Assembly: GCA_021234155.1 (NCBI GenBank)
Contig: JAJEKV010000002.1
Span: 21,171,726-21,235,725 of the forward strand
DNA from: Isoetes taiwanensis
Lineage: Eukaryota; Streptophyta; Lycopodiopsida; Isoetales; Isoetaceae
Reading direction: 5' to 3'
DNA: 64,000 nucleotides
The position numbers and the translations under genes are program-made. Every line of letters starts with the position of its first letter. Within the stretch, counting starts at the first letter, position 1. Under the pieces are notes generated by a model that had not been told where the DNA came from, made no database searches, and saw only the letters and a list, made by a program, of their open reading frames with translations. Below are positions 34,678 to 46,660 of the stretch, one piece after another.

Positions 34678-34779
34678 CTTCACTCCTCACTCCAAGGCAA
34701 TTTTTCTGATCACTGCGGCGCTCATACATCTATTTTGTAACCCCATTCACCTCAATATCATGGCCACTTTATCTTTCAG

Positions 34780-36815
34780 GCCAGTTTACAAAAGACTAAA
34801 ATTGTGAAGGCAGCCCCGTATCTTCCCTTGCTTGTGGTGTGGATGCGAACTGTGGCCGATAAATTCAAGCTTCCAAATGCCAAGTTCTGGCCAGGCTCTG
34901 CAGCAGCTCTGCTCTTTAATTGGCAGCAGGTATGCCTATACCCAAACACACTGTTTTGGGCCTGCAACTCAATTATGTTCATATAGCACAGTTTGCAGAT
35001 CCTCTTCAACGATTGACCTTAGGTCTAGTAGTGGAATGGATCAGGTACCACAAATTAGGTTTTAAGTACAATGGCTTTTGTAGAATATCATCAGATTACG
35101 CCAGTTAACCATAGAGTAGCATTGCTGATTGATTTTAACCCCATCAGGGTCAGGAATGTTTGTCTTCCAAAACGTGGTACATTTGTGATAGCAAAGAGTT
35201 TGACAGAGTCAAATAAAAGGCATCCCTTCTTTGCAACAAATTACAATAACCGTGTTGTTGAATGTAGATTGGCTGTGGTGAGTTTTGATTTACTTTCAAT
35301 GTTGTTTCCAATGGCAATATGTTATGCATTGTAGTCTTTGCGAAATTGAAATTAATAATTTGGAGATGCCTCTTTGCAGATGATTCTTGATGTAAAGCTG
35401 GGAATGTCAGATGATTCTTGATGTAAAGTTTGGGAATGTCGGTTAAGCGATTAGGGCAGTGTCAACCACGTCCGATGTTGAAGGAATGTGTGTTTCATAT
35501 TGACTTCCCATGGGTGTATGGATCTAATAATTCTTTGTAGAGGCAGGCCACATAAACCAGAGTTGCTTTTGATGCAACAACATTCTATAGAGCTGTGGCT
35601 CAGTAATCTAGATGGGCTTTACAGGAATTCTTACACAAGGAGCCATTTACAGTTGAAGAAATTGAAGAATGTCTGAAGGAAAAACTTGATATAGTACTAT
35701 GGAAAGTGCCAAGTTTCTTGGCAGTGCTATCTGTGGCTAAACATTACAAGTGCTCAAATGAGCTGAGCAGTAATGCGATGGCATTATAGGCACCAACGTC
35801 TTCATATATGAGGTTCTTAGCGAGATCCTTGAGAAAAATGATTAAAAAATTGCTAATTAGTGTATGTTTTCTCTAAATTTAGTTTAAATATTTATTCTAG
35901 TAGATAGACCATAATATTATTTGAATTATGAAGTTGTCCTAATGGCATGATAGCGGATTATTTGTTAGCCATTATTATTTGAACTATGAAGTTGCCCTGA
36001 TGCATGAACTGTTTAATCGCATGTCTGATGCAAGCTATGAAGTTCAAATGCACTCTAAATATTCCATGGTTTCCTTTAAATATTCCATGGTTTCCTTTGT
36101 ATTCTAATGTCACCCTCACAATGACTTCAATTTTTGATCTACTTGTTTATTATACATTGTATCATAGAAATGCTTATTTAAACATATCGACATCATTACA
36201 ATTCCAGCCCAAATATGTTTTTAATACAACAACAAATATGACATATAATATAACTAAAAAATATTTTCTACTTAGTTCATCAATTCTTAGGGCCCGAGGG
36301 GCCCAAAAGTTTTGGGTTGACACACAAACCATTACATTCAACACTCTAATATTAAATCCCCTTCAAACCCCTTTGGTTTGGGTGCATATTCACAGGGGGT
36401 GACTCCAGGCAACGAGAGTTTGTTGGATAGGCATATTCACCCCTTATTCCTTAATCTACACCGCACACAAAGTTCCTCGTTTGTGGGGTATGGATGTACA
36501 AAATTTGCTATCTTGTATAACAAGATTTGCAAAATACACTAAGATTTTTAGGCAATATACTATATGGTGCTGATTTAAAGACGTGCAAAACATAATTACT
36601 ATTATCGATCGAAATTGCCAAGTTGCCATAACAAATATAAGTTGTTGGATGATAGAGAAGTATTGGTGCCGGTAGAGTGCATTATTGGAGCTAAATTTCC
36701 CATGAAGAAGATAAATCACCGAGGGGTTAAAGGTGCTAGTGCGGCTTTTGCATTGTCGATGATGTGCATGAGATGTTGCTAGGAAGTCTTCGAAATGGTG
36801 GATGCCTTGGATTAG
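34780..36815 (+). pseudogene. Copy 3 of the plus-strand transposon ORFs
   Basis: Equivalent to 17,544-19,586. The first exon-like piece is clean here: [40 protein letters not shown] and LFNWQQ before GTATGC. The second piece (35,071-35,334) matches copy 1 apart from KRHPFF replacing KAVTAA at a CTG-rich spot. The last piece is frame-shifted. Function unknown. Confidence 0.4.
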
Positions 36816-37016
36816 GTGAAGGCTTTGAATTTGCAAAGGTGCTTTGTATTGTGTTACTTTTTGAATTGAATTGAATTTGCGGTGGTTTGTCTTGTGTGAA
36901 CTACTGGGTTTGTAAAATATAGCATGGAACATGTTGAAGTTCAAATTGTAGACAAGTGCAAAAGGTACACATAATTATATTTACGGAGCAAATAGTACGG
37001 TGTACACACTTAATAA

Positions 37017-38395
37017 CTTAAGAAGCAGGCCTAATCACTATGTCATTTGGAACACAATATCTCGATTACTATTGCATCATGCGCCTTTCTTCCAACGGTT
37101 TCCGGGATTTACATGTCTTTGCAGCAGTAGCACTTCTTTGTTGGGCATTCTCTCGGCTATTGGAAGGCGGTCCACCCTATTGGCTGATCAACTACTTACG
37201 CAAAGGATGGTCTCCCCAAGGATTATGTAGTAAACCTTGATTTGCAAGTAGATTTAGCAAATTGCTTGAGTATCGAATCAGCGATTCTCTCAACCATTTC
37301 CCAAAGCTCGGGAAGCATGGTATTCGACCTTGGATTAGTCCCCGGCCAAAGCATATTGGGAACTTAGATTTCTTTCTTCTAGATCGGTTGGTTGAAGATC
37401 TACTTCATTTGGTTGAAGAATTTGACACTTGTTTTGTGGATCATTCCTTACACCTACAATGCATACAAAATTATTAGTATATCATGTGAAAGCTTAAGCT
37501 GTATTACCTAAGTTATGTACATCTGACTGTATTGCAAAAGCTCTACAACATACAACATCTAAGCATAATTGTATTACCTAAGTTAGATACATACACGAAG
37601 ATGTGCCCGTGTCCTCGACTTGTTTGCTATCTGATGTACCAGCACACTCATCTTGTACCCCACCTTCATCATCTTCACTAGATTCTTCTATTATTGTAAA
37701 TCTCTTCACTGTGATGCTAGGCTTCTTAATTAGCAAGCAACCTCTATTGCAAAAGCTCCATAAACTATCAATGTCTTCACCATATTGAGATTTTATGCAT
37801 TTTCCTCTTGTGTCATTGTATGCGAGAAGTATCAAATTGATGCTCTTGGACATAAGTGGTAAAGTCATTTGCATTCTTCAAGCCTACAAACCAGTCAAAT
37901 AGCCAACACAAATCTTTGTCTTCACCAGTTAGCCTGGGATGCCATACTGGTATGCAGCAAGAGCAACCCTCATTGAAGATACATTTGAAAGGAAGGTCAA
38001 GTAATCATAACACATCTATTTCCGTATTCGGATACTTGAGGAGTGGAATATCCAAAGGAAAAGAAATATATCCGTCCCATCATTGGCCTCTAAGAAGAGG
38101 GTCCAACATCTATTGCCACCATAAATGAATTTAAATCTTGGTATGCCTTGCTCATACAACTTGTCTACAATGGTCGTCGAGGAACATCCAAGGGAAGATC
38201 GACCAAGCGATAAATCCCAATGGTTGGAACACCGATTACAACAATGATTTCGACAATGGACGACAAAAGAAGACTCCATCGGGTAATTGGATTGGCACTT
38301 GAGTGCCATTATAGTCACCGGGTGCTGATTTACAATAGTAACCCAAAATGCCTTGGAGATCAAATATAATAAGCCACTGTAAGTAATCCAGGCGT
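37017..38395 (-). pseudogene. Copy 3 of the C-terminal Ulp1-gene segments
   Basis: Equivalent to 19,786-21,181. The same protein text (IYGGNRCWTLFLEANDGTD, SYGEDIDSLWSFCNRG) is present but interrupted at CAG/CTG sites, for example CTTTGTTGG for CTTGCTGTTGG. Confidence 0.5.
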
Positions 38396-38584
38396 TAGGT
38401 TAGCCATACATCTAACCCCAACCAAGCCTAAGGATAAGACGAGAAAGTCTAAACTAATTCTAGTTTTTAACCCCTTGATAGAAATTAAAGCGTTGCAAAC
38501 AATTTCTTATTCAAATAAATTTCAAAGTACAATAGTCAATTAGCTTTAAATTCCATAAGTTGGAATGAGTTTAACTACCACTCT

Positions 38585-41500
38585 TACCTTGGGCCCGGTG
38601 ACAACTTGTTTTGTCTCATCTCTTCTTCTCAAACCATATTCAATCATGGCTTTTATTAATACATTTCTTACGCCAAGTGCAAAATCCTTGTCGAACCATG
38701 TTGATGAAAAGCGCAACAAACACAAGAATTAAGATCCGCTACAATAAAACATCCCAAAAGATTTATGTGAAATATAAGAACAACTCACCATGCTTTTAGA
38801 ATTCACTTGGGCATCCACAAAGCTTGCATAAAGGCCATCACATAAAGACCGCATGACTTACATTATCGGTTGTTGTGGAACCTCTGGAATAGTTTCCTTC
38901 TTCTTTGCATTCTTCACATATAATTCGACTCTCGTGAGCTAGAGTTGGTTAGATATGTGATGACATCCTTATGAAGCACGCACACACAAATAAGAACATG
39001 CAACTAAGATTTAAGCAAGCGGCGGTGGTACATATCTTTGAAAGAAAATGCTCACATATTTAGGAGTTCGATGTCCACTATTATACCGGTCATGGAGTTC
39101 AACACAATAATTGCGGGGAGAAGCCATTGAGGTGGAATGCGCAATTTTTTTGCGAACTCTAAAACAAAAATCACCAAAACATGATGGGCGGGGTCCTCAA
39201 CTTGAGCTGGAACCATAATATCTTGGCATTTACTAACAACAATGCCTTGTAGCCCTTTCTCAAGCGCACTACGCCGTTGTCCCATACTATTAGCATCGGG
39301 GCTAATCTTTTAAATGCTGCCCGATAAGTCAAAAAGTTTTCGAAGGGAAGAAAAAAAGACATCTCGCCATTTGGATGTCAATGTGTCTGCTCACATACCT
39401 TCCGAATATGTCTAAATATGCATTAGACATGTACCTATCTTTAAACAATGTCTCCCCACGGTATTTCGTGACCTTAATGGAGGTTCGACTTGGAGCGGAT
39501 AGAATGGAACCATTGTGCGAAGGTTATCCATGTCCTTTGCAAACCAAGCATCAATGGTAACTAGCATAAAACACATATTTACTAATCCAATTACACTTAC
39601 GGTTGCTCAACCGATGTCGGCTTCTAGTTCTCTTAGGCGGGCGACACCTTTGTATCTTTTCTTTTTCTTGACTCTTTCTCGTTCACACCACTATCGTATA
39701 CATTTCTATCCTCAGATTCCTCCTTCTCTTGCTTCACCACAACCACTGCTTCATATCGTAGCCACATTCTCCACTAAAATTTCTTGATTACTAGTTGTAT
39801 ATTTCTGTCTTACATGATTCTTCAATCTTTTCGATTGTAGTTCCAACTAAGGCCATAGATCCACTAGTTTCCTCTGTTTTCTCGCGAATAATAAAATGTA
39901 TGAACATGCAATAACTAAATGCAATAAGTAGTTTTTGACTTACCACTTGAAAACAACATTTCAAGTTCGGATTCGATGATGTGGCATTGGCTTTAGAATT
40001 GGTACCTATACGCACATTTATGCGCAACTGTTTTTTCTTGGGAGTGTCGAAGACCTCTACAATAATATCTTTTTTCTTTAGAGTGTCAGAGACGGCCTCA
40101 TTGTTCTCCTCGCTCAGCTGGTTCCAGTACTACAAGATAACTCATTATCAACAACAGCATAAACATCAAGAAAATGTAGAAATTAAACTAATATGGACAC
40201 ACACCTGTGTTGCCACATTCACCCTTTGCTTGGGGAGCTCAATTTGTTGTGCATATGAAGCTACAATTGTAACTTTGCTTGTGACAAGCTGTATGTCTGT
40301 TATAAAAAAATGAGCTCAATTTGCTTCCTTATAAAATCCAGCAAATTCATTTAAAACTAATTACTTACTTGATGTTCCTTTTCCTCCTCTCTCATGCTCT
40401 GCTACAAATGTGTTGAATGTGTTCAGAGGTGACCTAGATGTGGACGGGGTTGACTTATCATGCTTCCCTCCATAATAATCATCTACACAACTTGAAAAAT
40501 CAAGTGTCTTTGCAGGAGGATCTACTCTGTTCTTGCCGGCATCTGCATACGAGGTGAAATTGAAATACATATGAAAATACCATAACCACATATCACATAC
40601 CTTTCTCTGGCTTCTTTATACTACCCATGTCACCTGCAAGAATGAAAGCATTACCAATAATAACTAGATGACTGAAAGAAATGTACAATCCAGAAAAGCA
40701 ATGTACAATCCAATTCCAAATGTATTCCATGTATCGTATTTGCGAGAAATATGTACAGTTTTATGTACACACATCCAAATGTAGAAAGCTTCCTAGAAAA
40801 AAGAATTCATAAATGCATTCCATGTAGCTGTATTAGATATATTAGATATATATATTTGGAGCCAACTGTAGAAAAGCTTACTGGAAATTTGTAATTGCAT
40901 TAAAATGTATCATAGAGTACAGCATGTATCAAAATGTCCCCCAGTAGAAGACCACATGTTATACAAATGTACACACAGGCAGTTACCTACTTATCCTATT
41001 TTCTTAGTACATAAAAGTAACTCCTCAATATTATCTGGCAACACTGTACACCATGCACATTAATAATATGCATGTACTAAGATGATGTTTACACCAGCCT
41101 AGAAAAGCAAAACGATCCAACCCTACAAATCTTCACTTCAACCTACATTTTAAAACCCAAATGTAATTAATATACTACAGAACAATTAATGCACAACCAA
41201 TGCACAACTTCTAACTAATATCCATCTACCAATCTTACACCTGAACTAATAAAGAAAGACATGAAAGAAATCGAATATGCATGCTTACCTTTTCCAATCA
41301 GCCCCAATGCACGAGGTAGATTCACATCCCATGTGCGACACAGTACCATGTGATTGTTCCTTGTGCTAGCAAGATAGGAGATACATAATAGGCGATAAGG
41401 ATGTGCGCAAGATGCCAATACCTTTGGGGAGGAACCAAAACCTTTGCCGCAATTTGTGCGGGACTGAAAATCGACATTTGGCGCGCTCTCAAGAAGCTGA

Positions 41501-42780
41501 AATCAAAGAAAGAGGAGGAGGCTGCAAGCTAAGGGACCAGGAGTGATCTAAGAACTCCCTCAACTCCAAAATCTTTGTGTCCCCCCCTCCTCAATTGCTC
41601 TCTTCTTTGAAGACCTTAAATTGAGTTAGAATCTAGCTGCCTCAACTCGGATGCTTTTGCTTCCACTTCCTTGCTAAGCTCGGCTAGATCCTCGCCCCGC
41701 TTGCTCTTCTCAGCAATTGCATCCTCCACCTTCCATTTTATGTGCTCAAACTTCATAGCACTACCGTCACTTCCATCCATCTGCTTTGTTGAAATGCCTC
41801 CAACTCGACCGATTCAAGTAATTAGTCTCGGCCTCATGGACTAGCTTTGAATATCTTGCCCTTTCCCCTTCCCTATGCTTCAAAGTCTCGTATAGTCTGC
41901 TAGGTCTGCGTCTCTGTAAATTCTCGCATCTCCTTACATATGCTTTCCTTCAAAGAGGATCTGCTCTCAAGAAATACATTCAAACCTGTCCGGATCCTTT
42001 TTTGTAGAAAGTATCATAGGACTTGTGCCCCTTGGCATTCTTTGGACTTGATTGTTACAACTTGGTCAAAACCTCGGATTCTTTGACCTTGCTTTTAGTT
42101 GTGGCTTTTTTTTAACATCATCCCAATCAAGCTGATTCACCTTTTAAGTGTAAGGCAAATGCTCTAGCAAAATCTGAGGGGAACATAGTGATTACGTACA
42201 TCTTTTCCTACCGAATGCAAACTCATACCACTTAAAAAATTCTTTGGTCTTCCAACTTCACCGGCTCATCCTTGTACCCGCATTGGTAGGTTCCTTAGAT
42301 CCCCAAACTTCGTCACTAAAGAGTTGTACTACGCAAATTTTTCCTTGAATTTCATATTCGCCGGATCCCTTTGCAGAAAAAATCATGTGTCCTCCTTCTT
42401 TGCGGCCGGGACTTCCGGACTTCAAATGTGTCCCCGCTTTGGAAGCCACAGGAGATTTTTGGACTGATCGCGGGGGCAGCACTCTTCTTTGGTGTCTTTG
42501 CCATTGTCTATACCTGCAATGCAACAAGAAATATCTTTTAATTGTCCTAAAGGTGCAACAATCTGAGCTTGCACATGTAAACAAAAACCTAAAGTAATAA
42601 ATTAACAGCAGAAAGAAAAAAACTAGGGAAGAAGACGATTGTACCTTTGATTTGTTGAGAATGGCCAAGCGACTTCGGAAGAGCGTGCTTTTAGTAAACT
42701 GCGAGAGATCGAGGTGCCGGATCGCAGGGTAAAAGCAGAGAGATCAAATGACAAAGAAACAAGAACGGGGAAGAAAGAAT
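38585..42780 (-). pseudogene. Copy 3 of the coiled-coil/RING/Ulp1 gene
   Basis: Equivalent to 21,354-25,560, with ATG at 42,504. All exons are present in order, and some regions (40,370-40,590, the 23,143-23,316 equivalent) are identical to copy 1. The protease part carries the same His (LRTPPIMFW in shifted frame) and Cys regions but is broken by many one- to three-base changes. The RING-like finger reads LASC.HPY.LLCISYLAST. The lesions cluster at CAG/CTG and may not be real. Confidence 0.6.
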
Positions 42781-42891
42781 TGGAGGGAATTTTCGATATG
42801 CCTATTTTTGGCCGAAAAAAAAACCAAAATTCACATTAATTATTATACATTTCTAAAAATGTATATGTATTAAAATGACCCAATATTTTAT

Positions 42892-42912
42892 CACCCTAAC
42901 GTGCTTTTACCC
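42892..42912 (-). repeat. Right transposon end, copy 3
   Basis: The same 21 bases followed by AACT and the shared flank. No left end exists for this copy. Confidence 0.85.
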
Positions 42913-42956
42913 AACTCTCGTAGACGAGAACCAATAGATTTTTAGGTATTTTTCAC

Positions 42957-43273
42957 ATGCAACACGACTGCCATAGATTAACATGTAAGAAGGGTGAACC
43001 TTTCTTTTATATGAATTTTAAAGTGAACGGTACAAATGCACCTTTTATGGTACATCATGTGATGACTCTAGTTTTAACACACGAGATCTTACAGGAGTTC
43101 GACAAAGACAAGCGAGTAACAGACGATATGTTGCTCGCATTACAGGAAGCGGTGGAGCAGAAGCTGCTTCAGCATTTTGAAGATTCTCTAGCATGTGCCC
43201 TTCATGCTAAGAGAGTGCTTGCATGCCTAGGGATATGAAGCTAGCGAGATTCATCAAGGAGGAGGACTGCTAG
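42957..43273 (+). pseudogene. Histone H3-like gene, copy 3, without MITE
   Basis: The same histone-fold text as copy 1 up to ACALHAKRV, then CTTGCATGCCTAGGGATATG, the uninterrupted site (AGGG at 43,229-43,232). The fold continues in the next frame as CMPRDMKLARFIKEEDC and stops at 43,271-43,273. With one extra base after KRV the whole H3 fold would be open. This copy shows the gene before MITE insertion and fixes the MITE boundaries. Confidence 0.72.
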
Positions 43274-43279
43274 ATTATG

Positions 43280-43915
43280 TAGAATTTGTAAATTATATAG
43301 GAGGATTGCAAAATTTGTCATACAAAAGTTAATTAATATAAGTTATGTGTTGCTATAATGCCTTTAAATTGGTCATAATAGCAGCATGCATGTTTTATTT
43401 TAGTTAAATCGAACAAAAGGTGATCAAATGGAGCCCCACTACTCATAGAGTGCGTCCATGGCCTTAGCTAAAAATCAGCTCGGGCCTCTTGCACACTTGT
43501 GAGGACTCAACCATGGATCTACCCCAAAACAAGTCCAAAACAAGAAAATGAAGATATATCCTAGCTTATCTCCTTGAGATGAGCAAGATTCTACCTTCAT
43601 ATCAAAAGTTTAGAGTTACCTAGGACTCAAACAAGCGTCTTCCACTACTCATAGATTGCACCCAAGGCCTTAGCTAAAAATTAGGTCGGGTCTCTCGTGC
43701 ACTGTGTGATAGTCAGATTTTAAATTGCCATAATTTATCCAAAATACTTCCATATTAGATTACGATCATTAGAAAATCTTCTGCATGTTCACAACCTCAA
43801 ACTATGCGAGAAACATCTAATTAGACCTCAAAATAATAGATTTTCCCAAACCCTAAGAATTTCAAATTTAGGGTTTTGCCTATATATACACATAACCCTC
43901 ATTTGCAACCTACAA
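43280..43915. other. Upstream region of the gag-like ORF, copy 2 of 33.4-34.05 kb
   Basis: Nearly identical to 33,410-34,053 and including the TATATATACACATAACCCTC box. The 33.83-kb copy reads CTCGTAAGTAATCGCGGTG where this one reads CTCGTGCACTGTGTG. Confidence 0.45.
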
Positions 43916-43923
43916 CTTCACTC

Positions 43924-44569
43924 CAGGGATAGGTTCAATACACTGTACGTTTTATACGGAATACGTATGAATTGTATGATACGGCACAAATTTGCCGTAT
44001 AAAACGCAAAAAATACGGCAAAAAACAATTCCGGCGTCGGAAGATTTTCGGCGTCTGCGGGGAAAACAACTATATCAGCGACGCTGAAAAATTTTTCAGC
44101 GTCTGCGAAAACCAAGCCACCGGCGTCTGTAAAAACGCGCCACAACGACGCGGACTTTTTCGGCGACGCGATTTAGTTGTTTTCGCGTACGCAAAAATCT
44201 TCCGACGCCGGAATTGTCTTTTGCCGTATTTTTTTGCCGTATTTTTTTTCGAACACCGCTACCGCTTTTGCGACGTGAAATGAAGCCCTGGATAGCGTCG
44301 CAGCGAAAAAAATTTTCGCGCGACGCTATCCGCGTAAGCTTTCGGCGTGCACGCGAATGTCGAACTTGTCCTTTCGCGCAGCGATTCTTTCTGGCCCCGG
44401 CGTCGCGAAAAAATTTTCGCGACGCTTTCCGCGAAGGTTCGGCAGACGCGAAGATTTTTTTTTACCCGTGAGGTATTTATACGTTAAATACGTATTTTAT
44501 TAAAAAATACGTATTTTTTAACTTTATACGTCAGAAATTTTAATTTTGTACGTATGGAACCTATCCCTG
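43924..44569. mobile_element. Non-autonomous hAT-type element, copy 2
   Basis: The same ends and the same CTTCACTC flanks (43,916-43,923; 44,570-44,577) as 34,062-34,677, so duplicated with the locus. The arms are nearly identical to the other copy, but the GC-rich core differs strongly in short GCGTCTG/GCGACG words and in length (646 against 616 bp). Confidence 0.9.
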
Positions 44570-44651
44570 CTTCACTCCTCACTCCAAGGCAATTTTTCTG
44601 ATCACTGCGGCGCTCATACATCTATTTTGTAACCCCATTCACCTCAATATC

Positions 44652-45311
44652 ATGGCCACTTTATCTTTCAGGCGCTGGTACAGTGCCACTGCTCATGTAG
44701 CTGAAGCAGACATCACCTCAGTCTTCTAAGTCTTTCAAAAGGAATTTGATGTAGGTTCCACAATAGATGCTACTCCATTCTACCAAGAGATCATGCCAGA
44801 GTTCCAAACCAAAATAGGTCCTTCCCTGATAGAGCTACCTCCATGCATAGAGTATTTTGCACCAAAGGCATCTCTTCAAGCCGCCTTGAGCGATGTTCCA
44901 AACATTGCTAAGTACCTAGACAATAAGGCTGCTTGCATGCCAGACTATATGACTATGACAATAAATAGGAAAAGTTACTTCTCCTATACTGCTGCTGTAG
45001 CCGTATTCTTGTTTCACCACCGAGCCCAAACCCAAATAGGGGAACCCTCTATCCAGCCATTGAATATAGAGCCCCCTGCCTCTACAGCAGAAGATCAGTT
45101 ACTTCTAAAGTATGAAGGCGCGGAATCAAAGGAAGAAGAAGAAGTGCATGGTTACGACATTGAAGATTTCATCGAAGTCGACCCCATCCAAGAGCAGCAA
45201 CAAGCTGAGCTGGAACTTCAAAGTTTCGACGAGGACCTGCGGACAACAAGGAAAGCTCCCCCCCTAGGTTTAGACATCACAAGCTTAACCCCAATCATGA
45301 TCGAGACCTGA
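44652..45311 (+). CDS. Gag-like ORF of an unidentified element
   Basis: From ATG at 44,652 the frame reads MATLSFRRWYSATAHVAEAD, then a TAA at 44,727 inside ITSVF.VFQKEFDVGS, then open to TGA at 45,309: EIMPEFQTKIGPSLIELPPC, ASLQAALSDVPNIAKYLDNK, and an acidic tail (KEEEEVHGYDIEDFIEVD). It lies downstream of a TATA-like box and the hAT insertion. I see no CCHC, protease or RT, so the label gag-like rests on composition and on the retroelement-like upstream region. In copy 2 of the duplication the same ATG runs after seven codons into the transposon ([15 protein letters not shown]). Confidence 0.45.
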
Positions 45312-45327
45312 ATAGTTAATCGTCACA

Positions 45328-45661
45328 TGCTCCAGACCTGATAGTTAATCGTCACACTATCCTCCCCTCAAGCCCCCCCCTCCCCGAAGGCTTGCAACCG
45401 GGGGAATTGGGGGCGGACCGAACTCGATCTGCAAGGGACTGAAACCGAGTGTGACAATAACCATCTGGATCCCAACCCTATTATGAGTTGCCTACACCAC
45501 TAGGGTATGAGTTATCCAAATCATACTGTCACATTTAAGAGTCTGAACGGGACTTGAACCCACTACCTCTGGAGTGGTAGCTATGCATCTTAACCAAAAA
45601 GACCACGATGATTTGGATGAAACCAAATCACACGCTCCAGACTTGATAGTTAATTGTCATA
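45328..45661 (-). mobile_element. tRNA-derived SINE-like repeat
   Basis: On the minus strand, 45,603-45,541 reads like a tRNA: TGGTTAAGATGC (A-box-like), an anticodon-arm-like CTACC...GGTAG, and GGGTTCAAGTCCCG (B box). The acceptor stem is poor and the anticodon loop has eight bases, so it is not a working tRNA gene. It is flanked by imperfect 29-base direct repeats (GCTCCAGAC.TGATAGTTAA at 45,328 and 45,633), with a third partial copy at 45,303, compatible with retroposition. The C-rich stretch at 45,360-45,385 belongs to it. Confidence 0.5.
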
Positions 45662-46645
45662 GAAAACAGGAAAAAAGAGATAATCAAACTTATTTAAAAA
45701 ATTTATCTACACTCTTATGTCCTGTAGCATTCCAGCAGTTGTAGGAGCATCGAAAGCAGCAAGACGAGTAACCAACGATACTCTGCCAGACTTATTATAA
45801 ATCTCTGTTTCTGGACTCACAACTGAAGCCATAGTATGAAGCCACTTGTTGTGGAAATGGATACCAATTGGAAATCGCATATCAAGCCTGCAATACAAAT
45901 TAAAAGAATATCAGAAAATTAACTAGAAAATTAAAATATAAAAACTGATAGACAATCTCACCATAGTTCTGAAATTAGGGAGCAGTATGAAAGAAGTGGC
46001 GCGCTTCATCGTCCTTCCTTTTTTGCAGGAAAATGACGAATGTAGTGCTTAAACATAAGCACAAAGTCTTTCTCATGCATCCAGACTGGTTTTTTAAAGT
46101 GCTCGTCATCATATTTAGCAATAGTATGATTGTAATTCTTACTGTTTCTCTCCCCATATTTTACTATCTCCCCAATTTCATTTCTATCCAAACACAGTTT
46201 TTCACCTAATATGGCTCCTTTGATGCCCTAATCCCAAAATGGGTCAACATGTAATCTACAAGGCCCTTGATACAACCTGAAGGATGTGATCTGTTAAGAT
46301 CAACGTCAGAAAGAATTTCACTCTCAAGGCTGAAGGTAATAACAGGAAGCTTCTTCTTCGCCTTTCCATAATTTTCCTCCTTGTTTGATGTCTTTACTAT
46401 ACCAATAAAAGCCTCATGGCTCTGACAGAACACATCATCAGTTCTGATATTGAAAGGGTGTTCACAGATGCTAGTCTCTCCAATTTGCTTCTCTTGTTCT
46501 CATCTAACTATTCTACCAACAACCCTAAACAAAGAGCTAAGTCTACGGAACATAAAAGAGCCTATAAAATGACTAAACCAAATAAGTAAGAAATTCTGCA
46601 AATACAAAAAACATTATAAAAAAATTATACATGGAATAAAATTAC

Positions 46646-46660
46646 CTGAATAAGGAACTT
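46646..46660. repeat. Target-site duplication of the second LINE, left
   Basis: CTGAATAAGGAACTT, identical to 47,639-47,653. On the minus strand it is the last 15 bases of a host exon, directly before the GT donor. Confidence 0.9.

Larger units (their letters stand above)
30075..34779. repeat. Segmental duplication, copy 2 (left part missing)
   Basis: Starts at the point equivalent to 22,989 of copy 1 and continues through the 5' half of the Ulp1 gene, the transposon right end, the H3-like gene with MITE, and on into sequence shared with copy 3 (to 34,779, equivalent to 44,671). The junction with copy 3 lies after ATGGCCACTTTATCTTTCAG, inside the start of a gag-like ORF. Confidence 0.9.
34780..44671. 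repeat. Segmental duplication, copy 3
   Basis: Matches copy 1 from 17,544 to 26,395 and copy 2 from 30,075 to 34,779, so it links the two. It lacks the transposon's left end and transposase gene, and it lacks the MITE in the H3-like gene. It follows copy 2 directly, so copies 2 and 3 form a head-to-tail tandem. Confidence 0.9.

Noticed and set aside
30075-44671. Large direct repeats (30.1-34.8 and 40.2-44.7 kb) as LTRs of a giant retrotransposon
   Set aside because: The 'internal' part is the other half of a spliced transposon gene that continues into both repeats, there is no primer site or RT, and copy 1 shows the same order. It is a tandem locus duplication.
45541-45603. A functional tRNA gene
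   Set aside because: The B box is good, but the acceptor stem does not pair and the anticodon loop has eight bases. It is a tRNA-derived repeat.
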